A program made the translations under genes and the position numbers. A stretch of DNA of 64,000 nt from Mesaphorura yosii (Eukaryota > Arthropoda > Collembola > Poduromorpha > Tullbergiidae), in contig WIXG01000116.1 of NCBI GenBank assembly GCA_009869945.1, positions 140,959 to 204,958 of the forward strand, given 5' to 3'. Positions 1 to 10,959 of the stretch are shown here, piece after piece (the stretch's first letter is position 1; each line of letters begins with the position of its first letter). Below the pieces are notes generated by a model. That model saw only the letters and a program-made list of their open reading frames with translations, searched no databases and was not told where the DNA came from.

Positions 1-191
1 GAAGGAAGTGTCAAATAATCACGAGTCACAATAAAAAAATTTCATTTCTTTTTGTCTGGCACAAGGCGAGCAATTAGCGTGATTAAATTGCGTAAGCCTG
101 TTCAGGAGACATCAAAATTTTTCATCCCAGTCCTAAATTCATTCAAAGGCCAGTATCCTTTGAAGACACTCCGCTCTCGTCGAATCACGAA

Positions 192-1760
192 ATGGAGAAA
201 ATCGAGCAGTACTACTTCAGGACGACGCTGACCACTGCAACGATTCTTGGCCAATTTCCCGTTCCGCTTCGTGATCTGCACTCGGATTACACACCGCTTC
301 GGTTTGGTTCGACCTCGATTTCCTTTCGGAGCATTTGGGCACTTACCTTATTCATCTTTAACTTAATTTGCGCACAGACCATCGTATTCTGTGCCGAGTT
401 AACAATCGAAAGTTTCGGATTTTACGATGATCCTCACCATGTCGGATTTTTCCTAGAGCGCCTCTTGTTTTATCTCAGGCTTTGCTTCATCTTCGAAATT
501 TACATCGTGTACTTGAATTGGTTTTGGGCACTTCCAAAATTCGTGCAGACTGCAAACAGGTTCCGAGAGTATGAGGAAAAAAGGGCGGTTGTGTATAAAT
601 TTGCGGTCGAAGAAGCATTGAGTCTGAAGGAATGGCCCATCATGGATTCAATTGGCCACAAGATCCTGCTAACTTTCATTTGGGTGGTGAATTCAGTGCT
701 TGCTGGCTTCGGGTTCTCTGGTATGGTGGACAGCATGGGCCACTCTCCTCATGAGGTGCTGCGGAGACGTCTTTGGACTTCAAGTTGGCTTCTGAACTGG
801 TTTGGAAGTATGCAAGTGGTCAGATTCGTGCTGTTTGTGCATATTTTTGCCTGTCAGAGCACAACTTCTTTCGCCCTAGAGTATATTCAATCCACGATCA
901 GGCAGCTAGCGTTGAAGCTGAGAGCAATCACGGGAGTGCTGAAGGAATATAACGGCTTTTACAATCAGGCGAACAACAATGTTGACGGAAGTGAGCAGGA
1001 AAGCGATCGAATTTTCAGTCTGAGTTTCTTTGAAATCCGGAAGAAAAACATTCCAGCGATCCATGCACAAATCCTGGGCACTCTTTCGCTCTTTCATCAA
1101 ACTCAGGATTCGATTGGATCCACGATTTTGATTCTTATTTCAATGTTCACCTTGGCTGTCATTCTGCTGGTGTTTGTCGTCTCTTCGCTCATACTGCTGA
1201 CCACCGACAATTGGCGACCGAAATTTTTCCTAACTACCTTTCTCTGCTCTATTATCCATCGTTTCATGCTGCTCGCGAACTGTGGCGAGCTTTTATTTCA
1301 GGAAGTAAGGAGTTCAGGTTGAATTTACGAGCCGAATCTTGACTTTCAAAGAATGATTTGATATTTGACTATCGCAGGGCAAGAAGCTTCGGTTTGAAAT
1401 CTCGAATCTGTCCTCTGACATTGTTCCAAAGAAGGACCATGAATTAATCGCATCATTGCAGAAAATGATCATTCCATCAAGGGGCTTGCATAGATTCCAG
1501 TTGAGTGCTTGTGGGTACTTCAAACTCAATCGAGCCACTTTTCTGACGGTAAGCCTCGTACACCAATCAGAATAATCGCATGCCTTACATAAAGCGTTGT
1601 GACTACAACAGCGTGAAGGGGACGGGACGGTGCTAGAAAATTGTGTTTTATGCAGATTATGGCGGCTGTTGTTTCTTACAACCTGGTCCTGGTGCAGTTT
1701 CAATTGTCATTTGGAAATTGGAGTAATAGCACACAGATTGACTCGTCAGTTACAATATAA
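192..1760 (+). CDS. Gustatory receptor, sugar-receptor (Gr5a/Gr64)-like
   Basis: Seven-transmembrane insect-type chemoreceptor, expected in the plasma membrane of taste neurons as a ligand-gated cation channel subunit. Exons 192-1304, 1378-1548 and 1656-1760 join in phase 0 and give 462 residues, a normal length for sugar Grs. The N-terminus carries a GQFPVPL segment followed by a hydrophobic stretch, as in sugar receptors. Several long hydrophobic segments follow. The last exon encodes SYNLVLVQFQL, which matches the family signature TYxxVLxQF in TM7, and a short extracellular-type tail. The start is the first in-frame ATG after stops. The ligand cannot be read from sequence; the sugar clade is inferred from the N-terminal motif and the relatively long protein. 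The family itself is secure. Confidence 0.85.
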
Positions 1761-2014
1761 TTCATGTGCTTTAGGATTGCGTTATACCACAAAGATTGGA
1801 CTCCTAATTCTTCCACAAGATATCGCCTGCAGTCCATCAACTAAATAGAAAATTGTATAAGTGGGTTTTTGGAAAGAAGGTAAAGAGTGTTTTAGGCTTG
1901 AAGCACTTGAAGAGTTGAATACCTAGCATCAATTAAGAAAATTAACATCGACTCCCACACAGAATCCATTGTCTTTATTAATTGTTTGCACGAGTATTCC
2001 AGTACTATCCTGCT

Positions 2015-2068
2015 CAAGGTATTACACTCTTTGGCTCTTTGGGAGAGTGTAAAGAGTGTAATACCTTG
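2015..2068. repeat. Hairpin: 18-bp perfect inverted repeat
   Basis: The arms at 2015-2032 and 2051-2068 are perfect reverse complements separated by an 18-base loop. It lies between the 3' ends of the convergent gustatory-receptor gene and the disordered-protein gene. It could be a short foldback remnant or a structured 3' end. Confidence 0.7.
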
Positions 2069-2180
2069 ATTCTGCTAATCGTAAAACATTAGACTATAAA
2101 TGCCTGTATCTTTCGTTTCGATTGTGCGCGCAACAAGCTGACGTATCATGCTAAAAATATAACATGTCACTGATTAATGA

Positions 2181-5100
2181 TTAGGCAATTGCAATTGAGT
2201 GAAGATCGGACGATTCAACCAATTTGTCCATTTCGTTGGCGGTATTGCTGTAACTTCCACTGGCGCCTTCAACAGCAGAAACAGCATCCGATTCTTTCGA
2301 TTGTGCTTCGTCTATCTTGGCTTGCCGTTGCACGGACGCCTCAGCAGCGGTGATAAACTCTCTATATTCAACTGGCGACATCATGCCCCTGACATAACAA
2401 AAGCACAGCCCGTTAGCAATTAATTCGTAGATCAAGACTGGTTACTGATTACAAATATCTGATGTCTCCTACCTGAAAATCGTCTGGAGCCTCACGTTGC
2501 ACCCAACTTTTGTCATCTTGTCATAAATCTTTAGACATTCCTCACGCTTCTTGATGTTCTTTATTGTTGAGATAGCTGACACCGAAATGCCGGAGGATTC
2601 CGCCATTGTCTGGACGCGGGTCGCGTCCGTTCCATCTGGCACGACGACGACGATGGCGCTGCTGTTGTTCTGTTCTTCGGTGGCTCTCACTTTGGTTGCC
2701 ACTGCCACACTGGCTGTAGTGAACTTCAGCAGAGAGTCGTCGTCCACAGAAATGCTTCTCCTTCTGGGCTGCTGCAGCAGTTTAAAGTAGCTCGGCAGGT
2801 TCTTCAAAGTCCTGAATGAGTGCTTCTTCGGTGGTTCAGGTTCACAGTCGTTGTCCTGCTTCGCGTCACTTTTGTCGTTGTCGGCCACCTTCTTCTCCCA
2901 GCTGACAACTTTCCTCACGTCCATCCCTGAGGCTGCCTTGCTTCCAAGAGAGTCGCTCCTGGCCACCTTGCGTTCATATCCTTGGAGTTTCTGACTTCTT
3001 TCCGGATCTCCATCGCCGCCACCTTCCTTGCTGCTCTGTCGCTGAATGACATTTGATACTGGGAGTTGTAACCTTCGGAATTTAAATCAGAAAAGAAAGG
3101 ACACAATCAATGTCAAGCTATACACAAGCATAATAGAAAGTTGACAAACTGTTAGTCTCACACATTCGTATACACATGCATATGTCGTGGATTGCAAATT
3201 AGAAATCGATACAATGCAATTTTACAATAATTGAGTTTGAGAAAGTGGTCCGAAAAGTTCGAAGCAGGCGACACGTGGCCAGATTCCCATTGCCATTATC
3301 GAAATTAAGGTAGTTTTTTATTTTTGTCAACGAGACAAAGATCAAAAGAAAATTGCATTGTAAACTAATTTGGCCGTGGCATGGTCGTAATTTAAGGCTC
3401 CGAAATTGAATGTCGAATCCGGTCTCGACTGCTGCTTCTCATTTGTAACGAGGGATTTCTTGTCTAACCTTGAAACTGGAAATGGCTTTCACGAAATATT
3501 GACAGGGTTTTGCCTTTACCTTTGCTTTCGACATTTGCATTATATTTTTGACACTTCTTCGTGCAAAATTGATGACATTTCTTAATAATGGTCGCATTGT
3601 TATGAAGAATTATGATGTTATAGAAGCTCATGTTCGTGCCTTCAGACAATTCACACTGCTTGTCATGCACAGGAAGTAAAATGGAACTTACGCCTTCAGC
3701 GGCTGCCTTCCACTGCTGCTGCTACTGACGCCATTGTTGTTCTGACTGCCACTTCTTTTGTTATTGTCTGCGCCATCCACCTTGCTGCTTTTTGTGCTTC
3801 GACTATGGTTGGAAGGAGCGGTTCTGGGTCTCAATCGTGTCTGGCTCATGTCCAAAATGGGTTTCTTGATTACGGGCTTATTTGCATTGGCAGGTTTACT
3901 CTTTGCACTGCTGACATGAGACTCATTTCTTCCATGCGGCTGTAATGAAGTCGATCTGATCAATGGCGGTCTCCTTGAACCGCTTTTCCCATTATTTTTC
4001 GCATTCGCATTCGTGTTTGCTTTCATGCCATTTCCTTCGGGAAGTGACAATGATTTGCGTAAGCAAACACGACGTTCTTCCGCTGACTTTGTCGCAAAGT
4101 CGGCTTGTAATTTATTGTTGCAAGAAATTTCTGCTTGCCTCAAGCTGCTGGCACTCGGAAATTTTGAGATTGATGAGGATGACGTTGGTGATTCAGTGGC
4201 AGCTGGAAGTGTCGACATTGATCGAGAGAAATTGCCAATGTTTGAGCCTACAGACGATGCACTGTTGAAGAATTCGCCTTTGTTGCTAATGTATTGACTG
4301 TCTTGCTCCGAGGATCGATCCTTCTTTTTTGCAGTTGATAGTAGCGTGTCGATGTCATCATTTGGCGACTCAACATGCAAACTTTTGCGCCCAGTCCGTT
4401 TCATGCTGGAAGGGTACGGAGTGGCTTCGCTCTCCGATTCGACCCCAAAACCCAGACAGCTTTCAAATGAAGATTCCATTGATGGATGGATGGAGAAAGA
4501 TTTCTGGAACTTTGCTCTGCGTTCAGCCGTGGTCTTTCCAGCTGTCCAAGGAACTGGAGGAGTATCTTCAGTGGTGGCGGCGCAAGTGGTTGGCATCGCT
4601 GTGGACATAGACAGAATAACGTCCGCAGCTGAAGAAGCAGGCACAGAGATCTTTGCTTCGACCATTGTCGTTTTGTCCGCAATTGTGTCATTTGCCATTT
4701 TCTGGCTCGCATGTTTTGCTGTTACTGGTCGCTTACTCTTCTTTTCATCCTTCGTTTTGTCTTCCTTCTTTTCCGCTCTCAGCGCATCTTCGTCGAAGCT
4801 AATTGTTTTGCGAACCGATTTTCTTCTCTTTGAGCTTGATGCTTTGATGTCCTCAGGCTCGTCCGGTTTTTCTTTCTCTCCTGATTCAACTTCCGGCTTC
4901 ACCTCATCACCTGAATTATTGCCGTCGTCTTCTGTCCATCTCATCCGATTCAAATCAATGTGAATGACCCGTTGAGTGGCTGATTTTTCTTCTTGTTCAC
5001 TTTGCATCTGGGAACAAGACACACCTGTAACATGTTTTGCTTGCCTAAATGACCGTAAATAACTTTTCTCAAACGACATCCGCCGCGTGATAAGCGGAGT

Positions 5101-5692
5101 GGACGACGCACTGAAACTGCCGCCCTTCAGTCTGAAGCCCGGGGCAATTGCGATGAGATCATCTTCGGAATGTGACAAATTGTCTCCAGTACTTTTGCTG
5201 GAGTCCAGATTGCCTTGGCGAGAGTTTATCAGTATTCGGTGCCCGGACTTGGTGTACTTTAGTTTTGAAGCAGTGGTCGGACGAACTCGAGACCTGAAAC
5301 GAAAGATTAATGATTTCTCAAATCCCCAAGAGCAAAATTAAATATGGACTCATAAAGATTACAATAATTACTGACCTGGACCGAATATGAACGGCTGCTG
5401 CTGCCGTTTCAGGCCTGACTCGTTCACTGATAATGAACTTTTTCGGCACGAGTCCGTAGAGCTTGTTTATCATTTGAATTTCAGGCACTCTCGGCGTATG
5501 GGCGCTATTGTTGGTTTCAAATTGCACAGGGTTCCGGGTTGCGTTGTCAAACGACTTGGAAAAGCCGCCCATGTTTGACGTCCCAATTAGTTTCTTCAGT
5601 TTCGGGGAACCAATGTACATGTTTTTGGAGTTCTCTTGGTTCTTCCGGAGACTAATAAAGTGGTTTTTGTGATTTACTAGTGCCAAGTTCAT
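2181..5692 (-). CDS. Large Ser-rich disordered protein, unknown function
   Basis: I do not recognise this protein. Four exons on the minus strand (5692-5376, 5293-3692, 3072-2473, 2388-2181) have matching phases and give 908 residues. About the first 700 residues are low-complexity, rich in Ser, Lys, Asn and Thr with many RRxS-type basic patches, so disordered and probably phosphorylated. The C-terminal ~150 residues look folded: a hydrophobic Val-rich segment, then a helix ending in KIYDKMTKVGCNVRLQTIFR, running across the last splice site into GMMSPVEYREF and an Ala/Glu-rich helix. This end is the best search query. The tail is acidic. No signal peptide or membrane segment is seen. The gene converges with the gustatory receptor. 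Confidence 0.7.
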
Positions 5693-7726
5693 CTTCTGTC
5701 GTCCACCGTTTAATCAAAGGATGGCACAATGAACAGTTGATAGAGCTGTTACACAGCAGACAGGCTAAAAGGCAACGTGCAATATACCCGGAAGTGGAGG
5801 CCAGCACTTCCACTTCCACGATGTGTCACCAGCACAACATTATAAGCGAATGTCCACAATAAGCGGTTCCTTACTTTATTATGAAAAGTAGTTCACGAGT
5901 CAATCACTATTATAAACTACATTGAACACTGTCCACCGTTCACTCTGGAAGCAATCACGAAAGAATTACAACTTGTAGGAAGTTTGTGTGCGTACATGTG
6001 CCGTGGGCTGTGACAAGCAGCTAAATCATCGGCAAAACTTTCGGGCTGATGCTATTATCAAGCAAGTTTCATTTTCACTCATGCTTTCTTTCATTCTTCG
6101 GTGCCTTTCTTTTTGTCTTTCGGTACCAGGAACCGAAAACTTTCAACATAATAGAAAACTCATCATTACAGGCCATTGCTGCTTTTGTCAGTCTGCTACG
6201 TGAAGTCATCCAATTCTACCTTCCTTATTCGTCCTGTTTGATGTGTGGGACTGGCTGTCGTGATTGGTCAATAAACTAGAGTGACAACGCACTGGAAACG
6301 TGCCCACGTGCAAGTCTCTTGCTCATGCTTGTGCTTATGCTTGTGCTTATGCTTGTGCTTATGCTTGTGCTTATGCTTGTGCCACGATATGAACTCAACG
6401 TGTCCCCGATGCCTGGGTAATTGACGCGAATAGTGGTTTCTTTGTGCATTTATAGTTTGCTAATTTAGGCCAACACGTGGGAGGTTGGTAAACCGAAAGC
6501 GGTTACCACTTATGTCGCGTATTGTCAGTGGGAGACTGGTAGAAATTATGTCTATATTTTCGTGGCCTTTTGTCTTTTATTTGTCACATAGCGAATGTGA
6601 CACAAATCCAGAAGACATGCAGTGATGCGGATTTGGTCCAACTGTCGATGAGTTTGCAATTTCAAATTTGCTACAACCCCTTGCCCAAAAATTGGTTCAA
6701 GATTAAGGTTCTCGGTTCTGAGTTAGGGTCGTTTGTCCTACCTTGAACGTCTGATTCCGGTCTGAGTAATGAAGTGCAACATGCAATTCACCTCGGAGCT
6801 CTGACAATGAAGGAAGTGTTGAATCTCACGTTTGCGCATTTGGCGACTATAGTCACTGGCTTTTCTTTCATGACCTTGCTCAGCAAGTCAATTTAAATTA
6901 TCAAGATTTAATCAATCAAAATACGGAGAGAAGTCTGATATAGTGCGACATGCTTCAGAGAAATGAATGCTATCCAAATATTTAAACAAGAATGCGAAGC
7001 CAAAAGCCTTGAAGGTTTTCGTCTTCTTGGGTTCTGTTAGTTATCAGCTTAATGCTGAAAGTTAACAGCGCACACGGGGAAAGGGGGCACTCTAATGATA
7101 GGATTCCAGCAATACATTCACATTCACTCTGCACACTGCACGCGGATACCCGGAATACCAAATCAAGTAAATTGCATCCATTTAATTCTTTTATCCTTCT
7201 TAAAGCAGCTATTAGCCTTCCAACTTGATTTGTGTTGTTTGCAAAGCGATCTGAAATTGCAGTTCGACATGCAACCCAGCAGTCATGGAATGTTACGACA
7301 TTGTAAGTATGAAAGCTGGAGCTGGAAAGGAAACAAAACGGTAACAATGGATGGAAAAACTTCGGACATAACAAGCACAAGACGTTTTCCACATTTTCAC
7401 TGAAATGATCGGGTTGTATTTGATTTGCACATTTGCAGATCCACCGTTCACGATCGTTATAATGATCGTGTAGTATACCAAAGATTCAAGATGCAATGAT
7501 GCACCTTAGCTGATGTTGGAACTCGAACTGGAACAAAGTAATGAGCAAAAGCAAGCTGGGTCAAGGAATTCTCACTTCATGCGAACTGAAGTGGTAAACT
7601 GGGTTTAAATAACAGGTTTGAGTTAAGTTTAGCAATATTAGTCGTCAGCCGGCAGTCACTGAAAATTGTAGCAAGTGTCTGTGCCTTTTTCTTGTCAGTC
7701 TATTGGCTGACGAAGGCGCACGCAAA
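5693..7726. other. Intergenic, promoter side of two divergent genes
   Basis: No convincing gene. The stretch holds the upstream regions of the disordered-protein gene (minus) and TMEM186 (plus), a 12-bp tandem repeat near 6320-6382 and a small palindrome near 7451-7472 (CACGATC arms). Short open frames here show no family features. Confidence 0.6.
6320..6382. repeat. 12-bp tandem repeat (CTTGTGCTTATG)
   Basis: About five consecutive copies of the 12-base unit CTTGTGCTTATG, nearly perfect, with a variant unit at the left edge. A simple minisatellite, non-coding as far as can be seen. Confidence 0.85.
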
Positions 7727-8611
7727 ATGCTGACTCAAACATTAATCGTAGCTCGATTTCACGCCGGCAGGTCAGCATATTCAAGCCTGAAACTTTGCAG
7801 TACGATCACCCATGCAATTGAAAGGCATCTATCAATTTCGGCGTATTTAAACTCCAATGAAAGCATGAAGACGAAGCTCAGTCCAGAAAGTAAAACTAAA
7901 ATTAATGTCACTAATGTGGACGTGAAGCCCATCACCAGTAACCCTACGCTCCAAGCCCGTTTGAAGCCTTTCATTGACCAAAATCCTGAGAGACTTGAGT
8001 GGAAACCAGTCTACAGATTCAACCACATTCTACTAGCAAGAGCTGCTCAAAAAGCAAAAATCGGACAAACAATCCTTACATGCTTTGTTGTACTTCCGAT
8101 GTGCGTGACGTCCTATCTCACTGGACACTCCGAACTGGAAACAGTCACCAATGCACTTGCGATCTCTACCTTAGCCAGTATGTGGTTACCCGACAACAGA
8201 ATTAATCATGCATGTCGTGTAGCGTGCTATTGTGATTGATGCTAAATTCCCTTTGTTGTAGTGATGATGCTGAATGTTGTGGGCTCGCTCTCGTCGCGAA
8301 TTGTTGGTGCAGTCTACCTTCCTAAGGACTTCAAGCAGAAAGACGAGGTCATTCTATCAACCCTTTCCTTCTGGGGAAACCGAAGGGATACGGTCATGCC
8401 AAGGAATTCGTTTGTCCACATCTCTGATATGGATGTTGATGCCGATACAGATGTGTTTATAACACTGCAATACATCGACAAGACGCAGCGACAAGAACCA
8501 CGTTACCTAAGCCTTAGGTTTGGCACAATCGAGGATGTGGAAGGATTCCAGTCTGTGTTTGGCGAGTTGGTTCAACTTCGACCGAAGAAGAGTCGGCCTT
8601 CCAGAAGATGA
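7727..8611 (+). CDS. Tmem186: TMEM186-like mitochondrial membrane protein
   Basis: Inner mitochondrial membrane protein; in vertebrates TMEM186 helps assemble respiratory complex I. Exons 7727-8177 and 8262-8611 (phase 1 junction) give 266 residues; the human protein is 213. The chosen ATG opens a basic, Arg/Ser-rich N-terminus typical of a mitochondrial presequence. The diagnostic segment VYRFNHILLARAAQKAKIGQT is followed by two hydrophobic segments (around LTCFVVLPMCV and the segment spanning the splice site), the family's two-helix hairpin. The C-terminal half is soluble and beta-rich and ends in a basic tail. Assignment is by overall pattern; the neighbours add no functional information. 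Confidence 0.75.
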
Positions 8612-8961
8612 ACTTAATTTAATTAGTCAAGAAACCACAAACATGGAGTCGATTTTGATGCCAAAGACTATGCATTTGTCCGTTTAATTTAGGCTAATTT
8701 AAATAATTTATGTCATTAAAATTCACAATGAATGAAAATCACGCATTTAATTTAATTAAGGTGTATTTCATTTCATTGACTTTCCTGAGACTAGTTACAG
8801 TATAAAGTGGAAGACTTAAGGAGTGAGACACGTTTAGATTCAATTGTATTCAGGCGACGCTCCGTTCGTTTCATTCATGCAAGTTTCAAGTTATTTGAAT
8901 AGCATCTGAACTTGGTGATGCGTTTTTAACAATTTCGATTGTCATTCCAGAATTTGCCAGA

Positions 8962-9353
8962 ATGACGAAGTCCGTATTTCCATTCCTTTTTCTGTTCATG
9001 TTAACATTTCACCACGCAATTGTCATTCATGGGCAAGACGGAGGCGATGCTGATTCCGACTCGGAATCTCACGAGAACTATCGCGAATTCAGGCGGCTCC
9101 TGAACAGTTTCGCTGACAAGTACGGCCTTCGGGCAGCGATGGACTGCTTTGATGTCGCAAGTAAGGCAATTACTGGTATTCTCAGCTGTTAACTGTAAGG
9201 CAAATGTCAATGTCATCTGTTATAGGCGATGTTTATGAGTCAGACCACGAGAAGGACTCGACGGAAGTTCACAACGAGTTCTCCGGCTACATTGCAAAGT
9301 ATGGTGAAGATGTTTACGAGGAGTGCCGAACAATTGTTTACCACTTTTATTAG
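8962..9353 (+). CDS. Small secreted acidic protein, unknown
   Basis: Exons 8962-9160 and 9226-9353 give 108 residues. Residues 1-25 are a clear signal peptide (a Phe/Leu-rich core ending near HGQDGG). The mature part is acidic (GDADSDSESHE), then two similar helical stretches, NSFADKYG and SGYIAKYG, each followed by one cysteine (MDCFD and EECRT). The spacing suggests an internal duplication with one disulfide. It ends in an aromatic tail, VYHFY. A poly(A) signal lies 17 bases downstream. No family recognised; likely a lineage-specific secreted peptide. Confidence 0.7.
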
Positions 9354-9369
9354 CTTGTCATGAAGTGGA

Positions 9370-9375
9370 AATAAA
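9370..9375 (+). terminator. Poly(A) signal AATAAA
   Basis: AATAAA begins 17 bases after the stop codon of the small secreted protein gene and is its likely cleavage signal. Confidence 0.7.
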
Positions 9376-10959
9376 ATCCAATACTAAGTTTGATTCTGAT
9401 TGCTAGAATCGCTTTTTGGTCCACAGACTCACATGACGCTTTGTTTTTCGTATCACGTTCCCCCACCGGGTTCCCAAACTCTCAAACGTAGCGTAACTCG
9501 AGATTGTCAACATTCTCACGGAACCTACACGAGCGCCCTAAAAAATGGTTGCAATTTTCTCACTTCACTTATTTTGAGGTAAATTAACCGCACGCATTTT
9601 TGCAGTTGTATGCCGCATTTTGAATGTTACTCCAATTGTTGGAATCTCAGTGTATTCCCGACTGTAATTGTCTTGCGGTCATTAAAGAAGTACTGAAAAT
9701 GTGATTACATAACCAAAGAAGTGGTAATAATAATCAAAGTGCTTCTTTTCAATGCTTGAATGCACGCAGAGACAATTGGGCCAACATTTTCCTACGTAGT
9801 GACGCGGCTAACATTTTCGTCATTTTGGTAACTTGTTTGCAAATAGCATAAACCGAGGATTATTTTGTGCCTTGAATGACATTCAATATTTTCGTCCTAC
9901 CGACCGTGATTCAGTGGAAACAACGCAGTGCCTGGCAAGCTTGCATTCAACTTCTCATTGTCTGTTAACTTCGGTGCATTTAATTACCATTGTACCCCTG
10001 TCTTGAAGTTAATGCATTGTTGAACTTGCCACGTTTTGGCAATCGGCTGCAGTTCATGTCCAGCTAGTCCAGCATCAACACATTCCAGTCCCTCAAGCAC
10101 GATGGCAGAGAAATAAGACGCGTAATGAGTCATTTCCATCCCAAAGTCCATGCTATCTTTTTATTACGTAGCCAAGTGAAATTTGCAACATACTAACTAA
10201 ACGAAGCAATATGATGCGGAGTAGAGGAAGAAAAGATAACAGCGTCCAGAGAGCTTACGCTGCATTTATTAAAAAAACGATGAATGACGAGTTTAGCTTC
10301 GCTTTCAGCTGGACAGCTAGCAATATCCTGCAATACAAGATAGCAGTCGACGTGACAGTGGATGCCACTTATTGTCTTGCTCGTAGCCTTCCTGCAGCTA
10401 CTCAGTCAAACTCAGTCGGACTCCATTAAGATTTAAATGTTCTGACGTTCATAAACTTAACATTGAAAAGTTATAGCCTGTTCCTCGCATATTCAAGACA
10501 AGACTTTCTGGCAAGTGGCAGTACATTGGGGAAAGAAAGCTTGCGGTAAGCCTCAATTTATTTTCAATTTTAATTAATATCGGACTATAGGACATGTGGC
10601 ATGTACATCGCATGGGATTCAACAAAATTGCACGAGATTGCCAAACCACAAATGATAATTCCACTGCAGGGTAACACAGATAACGGCAATGGTGGCTGAC
10701 CATGGCCGAAGCGGGCTTAGGTCTCTCTCCTTTTACCAAACGGCAGGTTTTTCTAGCCTAGTTGGAGTTTTGCCTTGACTTATTTCGGCCAGCTAAAGTT
10801 ACTTACCTTTTCTAACCTCCAATTAGCTAGCCTAATTCCTCACCGGGAAGGAACAGGAAGGAAAAGTATGGTTGAAAATCTTTATTCAGACATTTGCTTG
10901 ACTCAGTTTGTTTCTCATTTGCAGTGCCAAAGTCAAAATTTTCATGTGGTCTCGGGAAG
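9376..10959. other. Intergenic and calpain 5' region
   Basis: No supported gene. Short open frames near 10211 have no family features and sit in AT-rich DNA. The end of the stretch includes a splice-acceptor-like TTTGCAG just upstream of the calpain ATG, so calpain probably has an upstream non-coding exon. Confidence 0.5.

Noticed and set aside
4346..4963. 205-residue open frame on the plus strand
   Set aside because: It is antisense to the Ser-rich coding exon of the disordered protein; the high Ser/Ala content is the complement of that exon and no motif or start context supports it.
10211..10429. 72-residue open frame upstream of calpain
   Set aside because: No signal peptide, motif or convincing splice sites; AT-rich surroundings. 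Chance is likely.
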